The notes beneath the pieces were generated by a model that saw nothing but the letters and a program-made list of their open reading frames with translations, was not told the DNA's origin and ran no database searches. 64,000 nt of DNA from Ceratodon purpureus. Lineage: Eukaryota > Streptophyta > Bryopsida > Pseudoditrichales > Ditrichaceae. The stretch spans positions 6,489,471-6,553,470 of the forward strand of contig CM026428.1 of assembly GCA_014871385.1 (NCBI GenBank), read 5' to 3'. This document shows positions 50,299 to 61,412 of this stretch, piece after piece. Made by a program: the position numbers and the translations under genes. Every line of letters starts with the position of its first letter. The stretch's first letter is position 1.

Positions 50299-51960
50299 TA
50301 ACAAGAATTATCAGCAGAATCCTTTCAGTCAGCGGCAAATCTCGTCGCCATCTTTCGTATGGCATCTTCATGAGTCTTTCGAAGCCAACTACATCGGCTA
50401 ATTATTTGGCCAGCATGCAATGACGAGCCTCTTTCGATTTGTAGCCTTTTGTTTTCCTCGAGGAACTGAGCAGGTCAGGCTTTCGGATCCTGATAGTACC
50501 CGGAGCAGGTGTATCCGTCATGAAAGGGTTCCGATGCTTAACTCAAGATGCACATTCAGAAGCTGCTGCTTGGTTCAGATGTAGGCTTCAGGTAGCTTCT
50601 GCTTTGTAAAATACAATATGCAGTGAAACCACATGTCCTATCAGACGAAAGAGTTGTACTCAGATAGCGAAAAATGGAAAAATTCGGTTCTTGATGTACC
50701 TTCTTGATTCCATTTCTTTCCATGATTGCTGTCCTTTGTGAGATTGCTCTGCAGATGACGCCGCTTTTATCTGCCAAGATTGAATCCATTGCCCATGTAC
50801 TGATCATGTGTAAGAGTCTCTTGGGAATCGGTCCCTCGAGTTAGTTTACGTGCGAAAAGGCTGCATACCTCAAGACTTAACTTTATAAGCATTATGGTCA
50901 AGGAGTGTGTCGGAGTGCTTGTGATGCAGTTAAAAGCATACAGTATCCTTCTGTATTTCTTGGCGTGCAGGTTTGGAGGTGGGTGCCTTCTCAAACGCAT
51001 TCATTTGAAAAGTCTTCTTCCTTAATGTACAGAGGTTCCAACCCTCACGAGTTGTGCCCTGCTTATGATCATATTGGTGGCCTGTTGGTTGTCGATCAAT
51101 TATGGTCGCCACCAGCAAGGCTGTATATTTGCCAGGAGGGGTACGGTATTGACCAACACCTGGGAGCAATTTCTGTATACCGTAGAAGACGAAAGATGGT
51201 CTCTGTCAAGCGGGAGAAAATCCTCGACGTTGCACGTTCTACGTGAGGTGCTCAGGCTACCTGGAAGCTCGTCGACGCAGGAATCTGGTACGATCTTTCC
51301 TCAATCAACCCAATTCATAGTTTTGCAGCTTCCGTAATTTAAACCGGGAGTAATGAAGCCCAGGATTAGGATTTCAAATGAAAATGGGCTAGCTTAATAC
51401 ACTGGCACTGGGAAGAGCGTTTCAGAGTGTGCCACTCGGAGTGCGTGTAGACCTGGCAACTGCCAGGTTGTCTGACAGAAAAGACACGCAGCAGAAAAAA
51501 CAAGGCGAACGAAATCGGACATTCGTCCAGCACTGATGACTTATACCTGTACACACCAAGTACTGATACAGTCGCATACAAGAAAGATGAAAACATAAAG
51601 TATTGATGAAAATCATCCAGTATACTATACGTACAAATACAAGAAACGTAAAAATACGTAATTCCGCGACACAACAATACACCCGTGATACTGGTGTTCT
51701 CAAGGAAAGATCTCAGCAACCAGTGAAGATGACAAAAATAGATATGCGGAATGCAATTTTATCGGAAAACAATTTTGCCCTAAGGCTTTGGAGAATGAAT
51801 ATCAAGAGATATATGCACCCTAGGTTTAGGAGTTTCTTAACAAAGATTGCTTAAATCCCAAAAGCATAACCATGGTAATTAATTCGCCAAAATATAAATG
51901 GTTACAAGTCCATCACACAAACCCATATTCCGTAAGCACTAAACCAGTCATTACAACTTA
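50299..51960. other. mS34 3' region and spacer before the accessory block
   Basis: Ordinary-composition sequence holding the mS34 3' untranslated region. Short overlapping ORFs at 50.9-51.7 kb on both strands show no recognisable content. The left edge of the GC-richer block with palindromes lies near 51.9 kb; I found no clear terminal repeat there. Confidence 0.45.
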
Positions 51961-52400
51961 CACGAATCAATCGAACCATTCAAAATAATCATGTGGCGCC
52001 GGCGCCATATGCAAATACGAAATGATATTGCAGCATCATTTTTGCCGACTCAGCAAGATACAAATCACCGACAAAAATCGGGAAAGTTATGACAAAAGAT
52101 TCTAGAAAAGTGACCGTACGAAGCCAAAATCAAGCTAAACCTTTGAATCCGGGATACAAGCAACCTTACTGGCGCCAGCGCCACTCGACTAAATACTCCC
52201 GAAAACAGAAATTATCGGATCGAACACCAACAAGTGAACAAACGACTAAAAAAGAAGGTAAAAGGAATCCATGATCAGAGATCTGATGAACTCGTTAAAA
52301 GCGGTATGCAATACTCTGATTTTAACACAGGCAAACGAAACAAGTTAGACGGAATAGCAAAAAACGGGGTATTGGCCGCATGTAGCAACCTTGTAGTCGA

Positions 52401-53045
52401 TCATTCGTCCCGGCTGGCGTGAGTGACCTGAATCTCAAGTTCTTCCCAGCCCTTCTCGTGAGTTACCAAATATCTTCCGGTACCTCGGTGGATCCAACGT
52501 CTCGCAATATGGTCAAGCTGCCAAAAATGAAGGACTTGCATACCGAGGCTTCCTTTGACCTGTCTCGAGACGAGCACCTGCATCGCGGGAAGCGATTCCC
52601 AATTTCGATTTAAGTAAAGCGATACTTGGTCGGAAACTGGCCCAAAACTCCCTCCGCTAATCAACATGAAGTGCGGATGATAAGGAAACTTATCGGCGCT
52701 TACTCCCTTGCAGACCGATGACCAAGGGAACGACTCGTCCGGGCAAGGATCCAACAGGGGAAGAATCTCTGCAAAGAGTTTCATCAATCTACTGAAAGAT
52801 AGTGATCGAAACCATCGAGGGCCCAAGGAGGAGTTCGGCACAAGGGAATCATGATTCGGTTCGAAATCGGAGTCGCTACTATCACCTTCATCAGAGACAA
52901 TCTGCGCACCAGGGATGTAATCAACCCACCGCGTTGCCATTCCAACCATCAATGCGTCCATAATATGACCCTTCGATGGAGTATCTCCAGATGTTAAATT
53001 AACAAGCAAGGTTGACGGAACCGAAGTTGAGTGCTTCTTGGCCAT
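52401..53045 (-). CDS. Orphan 214-aa protein in the accessory block
   Basis: A continuous frame from ATG at 53045 to the stop at 52401, starting MAKKHSTSVPSTLLVNLTSG. I do not recognise it. It has an acidic patch around DEGDSSDSDFEP (about residues 53-64), then a Trp/His/Phe-rich half (PRWFRSLSFSRLMKLFAEIL, HFWQLDHIARRWIHR) that looks like a folded globular domain. There is no membrane segment or zinc motif. It lies on the same strand as, and 1.3 kb beyond, the ParB-methyltransferase gene and is flanked by two perfect palindrome copies, so it probably belongs to the same element. It could also be the last exon of a longer gene. Confidence 0.5.
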   Translation of the reverse strand: MAKKHSTSVPSTLLVNLTSGDTPSKGHIMDALMVGMATRWVDYIPGAQIVSDEGDSSDSDFEPNHDSLVPNSSLGPRWFRSLSFSRLMKLFAEILPLLDPCPDESFPWSSVCKGVSADKFPYHPHFMLISGGSFGPVSDQVSLYLNRNWESLPAMQVLVSRQVKGSLGMQVLHFWQLDHIARRWIHRGTGRYLVTHEKGWEELEIQVTHASRDE

Positions 53046-53617
53046 TGAACTTACAAGACTTCAAAATCAAAAAAGCACGAAAAACAGAAACGACAGAGAC
53101 AAGGGACCTGGTGCAATGATACCAGCAACTTTGAAATTTATCTATGTGATCCCAGGTCTCAAAAATGGCCAAGGAAGACGACGTCAAAAAGCAATTACAC
53201 CATGTCCACAGGCTATAAAATATCAGTTACGACTACAGGTTAATGACCTAATTTGATTAACAAACTACGTTTAAAAACTCAACCATACTACCATCTTATT
53301 ACATTTACTTGAAATTGCCGATATGGTATATAAATGCACGCGGCACACGACATAAATTCTCTGAAAGAAACGATATGAGATCAGATCCACAAAAACCAGT
53401 GCAATCGAGAGACGATATTGGCGCATCCTTCATAATGGGCATTGCTATCCTTGGACAACGTGCATGCCCTACTTTTGGCCGTCTTGTACAAGTTCATTAC
53501 TCCATACTCTCATAAACAGGAGCGCAATGCAGTCCATACAATACGTCCCATCAGCTAACTTTGATCTCAAGAGTGGAGTAGAAGCCAGACTCCAGAGGTT
53601 GCTCTACGTCACACCTA

Positions 53618-54113
53618 ATGGCGACTCCCAGGCGAAGATTTAGGAAGGCTCCGAGGCGGAGAAGTCGCTCCACATTGTACTGGGGAGCGAAGCAGAGGGC
53701 AAGGAGTAGGAGGACATTCGATTTCAGTTGTGCAGGTAACTTCAATCTGTATGAACCTCTCGACTGTACGTGTTTCAATGCGATTTCAATGGACAGTTTC
53801 AGCCGAATCAGATTGGTCAGACTTCGTTTCCTAATGATGATTTTGAAATTGTGCAGAATGCAGCTGTGTATGGCATTCGCGTCTCGATCGCTCGATAGCG
53901 CATGCGCCTTGGCTGCAAACCACGGACGGTGAAGAACGATTGAGCCTACCCATGTCTCCAAGGACTGAGGATCGACCGAACTACATTGAGCAATCAGCTA
54001 CGATGGAGCCAGGCAGCGAAGCAGGAACTGAAACAGGTGATTCAGTGAAGGACTATGAGATGATTTCAAAGTATTGGGTTGGTCTAGTCAGTGACACAGA
54101 CTGTGAGGAGTGA
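53618..54113 (+). CDS. Small two-exon protein, basic N terminus and acidic C terminus, 124 aa
   Basis: Exon 1 is 53618-53735 (MATPRRRFRKAPRRRSRSTL, very Arg-rich, donor GTAACT). Exon 2 is 53857-54113 (acceptor TTGTGCAG), and the phase-1 join keeps the frame open to the stop. Exon 2 encodes APWLQTTDGEERLSLPMSPR and an acidic tail ending VGLVSDTDCEE. The charge split suggests nucleic-acid binding with an acidic regulatory end, but this is inference from composition only. It sits between the 214-aa ORF and the ParB-methyltransferase gene on the opposite strand. No homologue comes to mind. The alternative is that the GC-rich first exon is a chance ORF. Confidence 0.4.
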
Positions 54114-54351
54114 GCAGCATAGCTTGTAAGCAGGTTTAAATTAAATTTTGTAGGACATGATTGGGCAAATCAAACTTTCAGCACGCAATGAACCTGATTT
54201 TGAATTCGGCTCAAGTTTTGTGTATTGTATAGAATATTAGAGGTACAAACACAGTGCATTGCACTTCTCAGTAGTCTCGATTGTGCATCAAAATGTGACT
54301 GTGAATCTAAGATTCTACACCGGCACATGATTCTATTCCTAATATCGCCCT

Positions 54352-57300
54352 TTAATCAGCCAATCCATGTGAACTACCGCTCAGGGCAGCTTGCGAAGTA
54401 GATTGAGAGAATTGTCCGTCCAACTCTGCGAAGTGCTGCTGCAAGGTTAGAATCCGATTATCCTCCAATCCCTTGTCGTGGGCGCGTTTGACTGGGAATT
54501 CATTTAGACACATATTATAAGCGTCCTCGTCTTCCTCTAAGGCGAGTACATGTCTGCCACTTAGCTCACAAGCCCGGACAGATGATCCTGTGAAAAACGA
54601 ACGCGTCGTTAGTTACCTTCTAGATAGTCCTTACTTATAAATACTCAGTATATTAACTAGATCCTTACCGATTCCGCCTGTTAGGTCAAGTACAGCGCTC
54701 CCTTTCCCAGTGCAGATTTCTATCATCGATTCCATAAAAGCCGGAGACTTTTGTTTCGACCCTCGATATGACACGGTTTCCTTGCACCGAAGCAGATTAA
54801 CATCCGTCACAACATTCTCCAGCACATCCGACGATTCAGGATTCCAATCCATTACTTTACTCGCAATTTCATTAAATCGGAATTCCATGTGACTCATGGA
54901 TCTTCGCCTTAGCACCTTCGCTTTAAAGAGACGCTTCTGAAGTCATCACACACAACAGACTAAGTTTAAACAAAGAAAATATGAACACAATGTATGCAAA
55001 TTAAAAATGAGCACGAACAATTAATAAATTAGGATAGCGAGAGTGGATGAGGCATACCCATCTCGGAAAAAATGGCCTATGGTTGATGACATAAAAGGTC
55101 CGCATACATTCCCAGTTGCTGGCCCAGCTGGGAGACATCAATGTCGGCTGCTCCTCGGCAGGTACAAATAGTAGGATAAAACCTGTATCCGCAAGCAACG
55201 ATTCCGCGGCATGAAATATGGCAGGGAAGGTAGTCCTCCTAACCATGTTCCACGGAGGTGTCTCGGACTTCCCTTTAATTTCAACATCTGGAACCGGGCT
55301 ATTGTCAGGGGTGTCACACACAATAAGATCAACACAATGCGGGCTCCATACTCTGTTGTGCTGACGAAGCGTTCCACCATTAATCTACGATAATGATACA
55401 AACAAAAATGATCAGCCAATGGTTGACATGTCAGTTGACGCCGGCGCCATTCCAATACAGTAGGTAACCAACTGAACTCGAATAATGCCAATATTGACCA
55501 CACAGGCTCACAGCAATGCGAGCAGTCGACAATCATAACCAACCTATCAATGATCTTAAGCAAAGTATCCAAAAAAGGCCATATAAATCACTTCTAAAGA
55601 TGGTCGATCGGAAATTCCCGAAAAAAAATCGAGATCGCGCGCAAGTTGAACACTGTAAGACTGAATGAATGATGACTACCACGAGACCCAGGGAGAACCG
55701 GCGCCGGCGCCACATGACAATAACAAGGGAAATCATACTACATTCTTATCACGTTTTATACATAGTACAACCAGAAACAGCAGGTCCGTAACCTATTGTT
55801 CATGGCCATATATTAAGGATATGAAATTCACGACACATAAAGGACGGAAACAAGACTCAAATACACAAAAGAGACTAGTGGCGCCGGCGCCGACTCCTAG
55901 AATGAAGTATGAACCAACCATACGATCTGAATGACGTGACCTATTCGTGACCTTAAAACCACGAGCAATATCGGTTATCAGAACACTATAACAAAACACT
56001 CAGACAATATATTACAACAAAAGCAAACAGCAGGTCGTTAGTTCCCGTTCGGTAGCATATCCAGGTCGACACGATTTTTGGTGGATCAATTGGAGCAAAG
56101 TGTAATCACCTGCTTGATAGCGCCAAGTAAGGTATTGAAATCTGATCGCTTCATCCCTTCAACAAAGCTAGCGAATGAGTAGTTCATAGATAACTTAATC
56201 GTGGGAGCGACGCCCTCAATCTTCTGGGCTTCGTATTTTTCGGGTAACAGTCTTCCAGGTTCTGGTTTAGAACGGCTCTTCCCAAGTTTAGAAGATTGCT
56301 TACGCTGTGATGTGCCGGGAAGTGAGGAATTCGGAAGCAACACATCTTTATCCGTTCCCTCTTGCGGGACATTCCTGGGTCTTAAGTCGTGCGAGTGTGA
56401 AGAACTGGCAACCTCTCGACCATCGCTCCCGATTTTGGTATTGCCTTCTTCGTGAACAGAAGAGGGAACATTCATGACTTCCGCCAGAACATTTGCAATG
56501 ATGCCACTAGCATCCTGAATCTGCGATTGATCAACGGGGACTTCCCTCCCGGTTTTCTGGGCAATCAATTCCTGCAGCTCAGTAAACAATATGGGACCGT
56601 AATGAGTGGAGTAAGTCCCAGAGTTAGTTATAGGAACGTACACAGCGTTTTGCCTACCCGATAACGCAGAAAGCAGTGTAGAGGATGGAACTACCGTGCT
56701 ATCTCCTGAATCCTCGTCGCCCTCTGCCTTCGCCAAATCTTTGAATTCCTCGAGTGTCGCCTCAAGAGCCTGGGCCTTTTCCGAGAACGGCGCAGATTCT
56801 ACGGATTCAATCTCCTTAATAACGCAGCTAAGAATGGCTTCATCATTCACATCCATGAAGCCCTGTACATCGGGAAAGTTTTCGATGTACCAACCAAGCC
56901 ATTTAAGATGCGGTGGGTCGAAATTGAACATCTGCTCTGCAGTATAAACCCCTTCTTCACTAACCCGGAGCCAGTCAGCGAAAACGGGAAATTTACTAAG
57001 ATCGCCGCTCTCCCTCGGAAGCAACGAAGTCGTCTCGCAAATCCAACGTACAAACCTCATTACAAACCGGCGGACAGCCTTCTCGCCCAAGTCGTAATTA
57101 CTTTGATCCTCCCAGCATTTGTGCCGAACAGGTCCTCCGTCAGGTTTGAAGATCTCAGGAAAAAATTGGAGAAAACCATACACCATAACCTTGTCGAAAT
57201 ACTTGTCAAAGAAGGGACGAACTTCTTCTGGCCGAACGATTCCTACCCCCTTTTCTGGTTTAGACTTCTTCACCAAATCCGTAACTATCTCAAATGCCCT

Positions 57301-60300
57301 TTTGCCCATCTGTGCCAAATTATATACGCATCTAGTAGGTCAGTCTTCAGCCCAATCAGAGCATTGTCTCACGTTCATATTTCACGTTGATTACACAGTT
57401 AAATAACAAGAAAATATCATGGAAGTTCTGCTCGGACTTTGTATAAAGATAAATAACTTTCAAACTTCGGACGAGCACGTTTACAGGAGAATAAATACAA
57501 TTCAAATTCAGATTTCTCTTGTAATCCTCCGAGGATCGATAAGAAGCCAACATTCTAAGAATGATTAAGGATGTACCTGCTCCCACCAGGCCCTGCGATT
57601 CAACCATTTTTGAAATGCTGCTCTCGTGAAATCAGAGTCGGGGAAGTGATACCTCTCTTTGTCGGCACTGGACCCATTCCAAAGCTTCAAGACTGTATGA
57701 ATGTCCACCCCTTGTGCCCCAACAAGAATGCCGAGGTTGTCGATTGTCATTGCACCTGTCTTCCTAGGGGGTTGGCGCATGTGTGCGTCGAGCTCATCAG
57801 CGAGATGGGGGTGATATTTTGGATTGCAAAGCCTGAAAATCTTTTTCATGTAGTCCAGCTTCTCCTTTCGTATCGGTGCAGCCCCGTCAAACTTTGCTTG
57901 CTCGATTTCCTGAGGCGTTGGATTTTGGACATCATCCTTCAAGGCCTTCACTCCTGCTCGCTCAGCCAATGTTATCTCACGCTGGTTACACAAACCCCAA
58001 CCGTTAGAGACTTTTCATTGTTTTTATCATAGCAAACAAAGAATATTTGCGCGTTTCCTCACGAATACAGACACTCGGGAATAAAAAATGCAGCCAAGTA
58101 TCTGCATAACTGAACAGGTAGTGCTAATTGATGACATTATCTTGATCCAGGAAACCAGCATAACATATTGCTGGTTAAGTCTATTCCCAAGTGCCAAACC
58201 AATACCTTGTCGGATCTGGATAGGCGAGAAAACTTTAGCAATACGGTCAACTAGAAATATAAATACTATCGGTCATAATGCAACAACAACCGGGGGACGG
58301 TGGAATAATCAAGCAAACTAAGTGGACTATTATCATTAAAAGGTTTCAGACCAGCATAATTCGAAACACATTTCCAACATAATCCACAAAAATAGAGCAG
58401 AACTAATCAAAGTCGCGTGCTTCTATAACTACCTGAGCAGATGGCGCTGGCCCCATGTGCTGCTCGTGAGGACTGAAATGAAGCAAACTAAGATCGATTA
58501 TGTAAACCTTTAAAATTCCATGCCGAGCTAGATCATACGCGTAGTCATCGATCAAATGGAAATCAAAAGAACCATAGGACTGTCCGGTTAAAGAAGTTTT
58601 ACAACTCGGACATACTATCCGTACATAATACCGCTATACAACTTCTAGGCGACTGAGGCAGTCGGATCCGAAAATTAGGAAATACAGAGCAAGCTCTTAC
58701 AACACTCACAAAAAAGTATGGCCACACCGCAAAACTCACGCAATATAAGAAATGCAAAACTTCCCTTAGATCACGAAGTATCAAGAAAATAGAAAAATTC
58801 TTACCTTGAAATACACTTCAGTGACGGCATCGCAAGTCATGTTGTACCACCTCCCTTTGCAGACATCGTTAATTCGATCCATTTCTGGCTCGGTAAAATA
58901 GTGCCTGTACTCCTTTGGCTCCCTTTTAGCTATCTGCATCACTTCATACAGCACGTGGGCGAGCTGCTTTTTGACTGTGGTATTCGAGGTCCCGCTGATT
59001 CAATCATGTTTCATTTTGTGAGTAACATCACCATGGACAAGGGATAGAGCTGGGCAGCAGCGTACCAAGGTGACTCGCAAAAGACATGAGAATTCCCTAA
59101 ACTCACAGCACAAACCCGGCATTTGATAGACACTCCACAGGACAAGAAGGAAATAAAAAAAACCGAAACTTACTCGTTGATGTCCCGCATAAAATTTGAA
59201 ATCCAGCCTCGATCTGCTTCACTGTCGTTGAGAACAAAACAGTTAACCTTTATGGGCTCTCCATTGTTGTCTTGAATGTGTTTCATCCATGCTAGAGCTC
59301 GGTGGTTCCCATCCCAGACATTCACATGGTGACCGATCATCTTCTCGTACATTCCTATGTTCCCAGGATCGCTCTTGCAAAGCTCTTGCAGTTCACTATC
59401 AAATTGATCCGAAACGGATTGCCATCGAGCCACGTCCTTAAATCCTTCCGCTGGATATTTCCCAGGGCTACCGGAGCAAGTAACCCAAAAGTTAGTTCCC
59501 CAGTTCCCGATGTGGAATCCATCGTACACTGTCTGCACATCTGCAGGGAGAGCTTGGCGAACCCAAGACGTAGGTTTAAGCCTGCACAGCGGAATCTCCA
59601 GACGCAGGGGTTTTATCTTCTGTATCTCAAAGTGTTTGCTGATGTTGAGTTGGCCGAACAAGGTCTCTTGGAATTTCTCGAAGGACGTCACAGTTGGATT
59701 CAGGTCGATGCTCCGATCAATGGTCTTCTCGAACGCATCGTCCTCATTGCATGGTTCGGCCTCCCCCCAGTCAATGGTCGGATCATTATTCTGCGAAGGC
59801 CAACAGTGTATAAAAAAGCTATCAACCAGCGCATGCCCTAAATTCGAAAATGGGAAGGGCCAATGCCAGAAGAATGAATCCTTCAACGAAGACGATAAAA
59901 GTACATTTACCAACATAGAGCACATTATACGTCAGATGGCGCCGGCTCCGTCTGCTTGAAATCTCCGATGCACTCAAGCAACCTTTAAATTCTGTAAACT
60001 TCAAAAATAGAGCTAGAATGGAGAGAATAATAAGCGAGAAGGACGAGAAGAATATGGAAAAGGACTCAGGGTGACCACGGGACTGCGCACATCATTCGAG
60101 CAAAGAGAGACAAATGAAGAAAAGAATTCCGTCACCATGACTGAGAAATTTTAAACTCTCCAGCCGGATGAGCAAATGCCGCGAATACATAATTTCAGAC
60201 AAAAAAAAAGAGCCTGCCTAATGGTGAAGTACCTACTGGCGCCGGCACCATCCACTCCAAGAACGACGACACAATGCAATGTGCGGCGCATTGGACTAAG

Positions 60301-60765
60301 GTATATAACATAAACGAAAACAGGATGCATAAGGATCCGAGACGTCATTAGAACAATCAAATCGCATTTCACGCAATCCAGCAGTTACTACCAGACTATT
60401 ACAGAGAAGTCTATTCTAAGCCGCAATGTCCGTTCCTAAGAGCAATAGGATGCCGAGAAATGGAAAGGGCCTCCCCCAAATCAAACTGGAGTTAGGGATA
60501 CGCATAGGCATAACATCGGGACCCAACAGGTACTCAGTACCCGTTCGTCCCCAGAATGACCACATTTTACCACATGACAGCCTACCCTAATCTCAAAATG
60601 GCGCCAGCGCCATACACCACATCACAACCTATGTTAGCGACATCGGTTGAAGTAATGTATCCTTATACCACGTACCTCGCGTTCAAGCCACAGCGTGACA
60701 GACCCCATCCGCTTCTTCTTGCGCAAACCATTGTCTGATTCAGATCCGCGCTTCGACTTGCCCAT
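54352..60765 (-). CDS. ParB/sulfiredoxin-like domain fused to a permuted DNA-methyltransferase-like fold, 1110 aa, eight exons
   Basis: Exons are 60765-60676, 59790-59174, 58994-58805, 57981-57577, 57309-56110, 55384-55058, 54936-54669 and 54587-54352; every phase joins (3333 nt). The N terminus MGKSKRGSESDNGLRKKKRM is a likely nuclear signal. Around residue 80, LRLEIPLCRLKPTSWVRQAL resembles the first ParB strand, and near 195 VWDGNHRALAWMKHI matches the ParB/Srx G-x-H-R box. Residues about 300-835 are unassigned, mostly helical then Ser-rich. The C-terminal 275 residues look like a beta-class (permuted) amino-methyltransferase: VDLIVCDTPDNSP where DPPY is expected (about 858), and then, after a spacer, GSAVLDLTGGIGSSVRACEL as the SAM-binding motif (about 1022-1041). 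The altered DTPD box makes classical N4/N6 catalysis doubtful. ParB-methylase fusions are familiar from phages and prokaryotic mobile elements; a multi-intron plant copy suggests old capture. Confidence 0.75.
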
Positions 60766-61412
60766 TCTGAAAACCGCTACAGCGACCGAACCCCAACCAG
60801 CGGAGGATCCTCTACGCAAAACTTGAAAGAAGTGTCTAAGATAAAAGCATGACCAGACAGGAATGTTTGACAAGAGTGGTGATCAAACCAAGAGAGTGAG
60901 CTACCCTAGCAAAGTTGGACCACGATGATGACACGAGCTCACGTGGACTTGAGGATAAGGTCAACATCAGCGCCTCCATTTATACCTGAGATCAGAAGCT
61001 GTACTCGTGACACATCAATGCCACAGAGTTCCGTTTGGACCATCGTTCTCATCCGACGGTAGTTTAGATCAAAAGCCTGGGCGAGTGTGGATCCCGGCTG
61101 AGTATCCGGAAATGTTACTGTTGAGCTCTTCAGATGCGATACGTAATTTAATTATCTGCAATATGGCGGCGAAGCATTACAGTTAGGATACATTTAACCG
61201 TTTGGAAGAGCGCTTTTGTGATTCTTCGGCATTACTTACACAAAAACCCGTTAGAAATTGTTGAACGAACTCGAACTGAAATCCATATAGGAGATTTAGA
61301 AACTTACATCGACGTCACTTACAGCGTCTGTAGTATTTCGAAGCTAAACGTCCAACACTCCACCCATCCCATTCCCCAATTTGCTTAGTAATTTGTAGTG
61401 AGTCACAGTGAA
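60766..61412. promoter_or_regulatory. Divergent promoter region shared by the ParB-methyltransferase and transposase-like genes
   Basis: 647 bp separate the two start codons, which face away from each other. A palindrome copy lies 150 bp inside the minus-strand gene (60599). I see no convincing TATA box, and there is no ORF here. Head-to-head spacing this short suggests co-expression. Confidence 0.45.

Larger units (their letters stand above)
51994..60612. repeat. Nine dispersed copies of a 14-bp palindrome, consensus TGGCGCYRGCGCCA
   Basis: Copies lie at 51994, 52170, 55436, 55699, 55879, 58442, 59938, 60237 and 60599 (start positions, 14 bp each). Those at 51994, 52170 and 60599 are perfect palindromes; the others carry one or two changes. 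All lie outside exons: three in intron 1, one in intron 3 and three in intron 5 of the ParB-methyltransferase gene, and two beyond the 214-aa ORF. I noticed no copy in the other 55 kb. Copies share little flanking sequence, so they are not parts of a longer dispersed repeat. Confidence 0.85.

Noticed and set aside
50905-51246. 113-codon plus-strand ORF after mS34
   Set aside because: No ATG-supported gene structure or recognisable content; lies in probable 3' or intergenic sequence.
53618-53735. Arg-rich N terminus as a viral capsid-like protein
   Set aside because: Arg-rich composition alone is not evidence; the second exon shows no capsid-like features.
53551-53961. 136-codon minus-strand ORF
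   Set aside because: Overlaps the better supported two-exon plus-strand gene; no splice or motif support.
58436-58475. Possible 40-nt microexon spanning a palindrome copy
   Set aside because: It has TTTCAG and GTAG borders, but inclusion breaks the reading frame; direct joining of exons 3 and 4 stays in phase.
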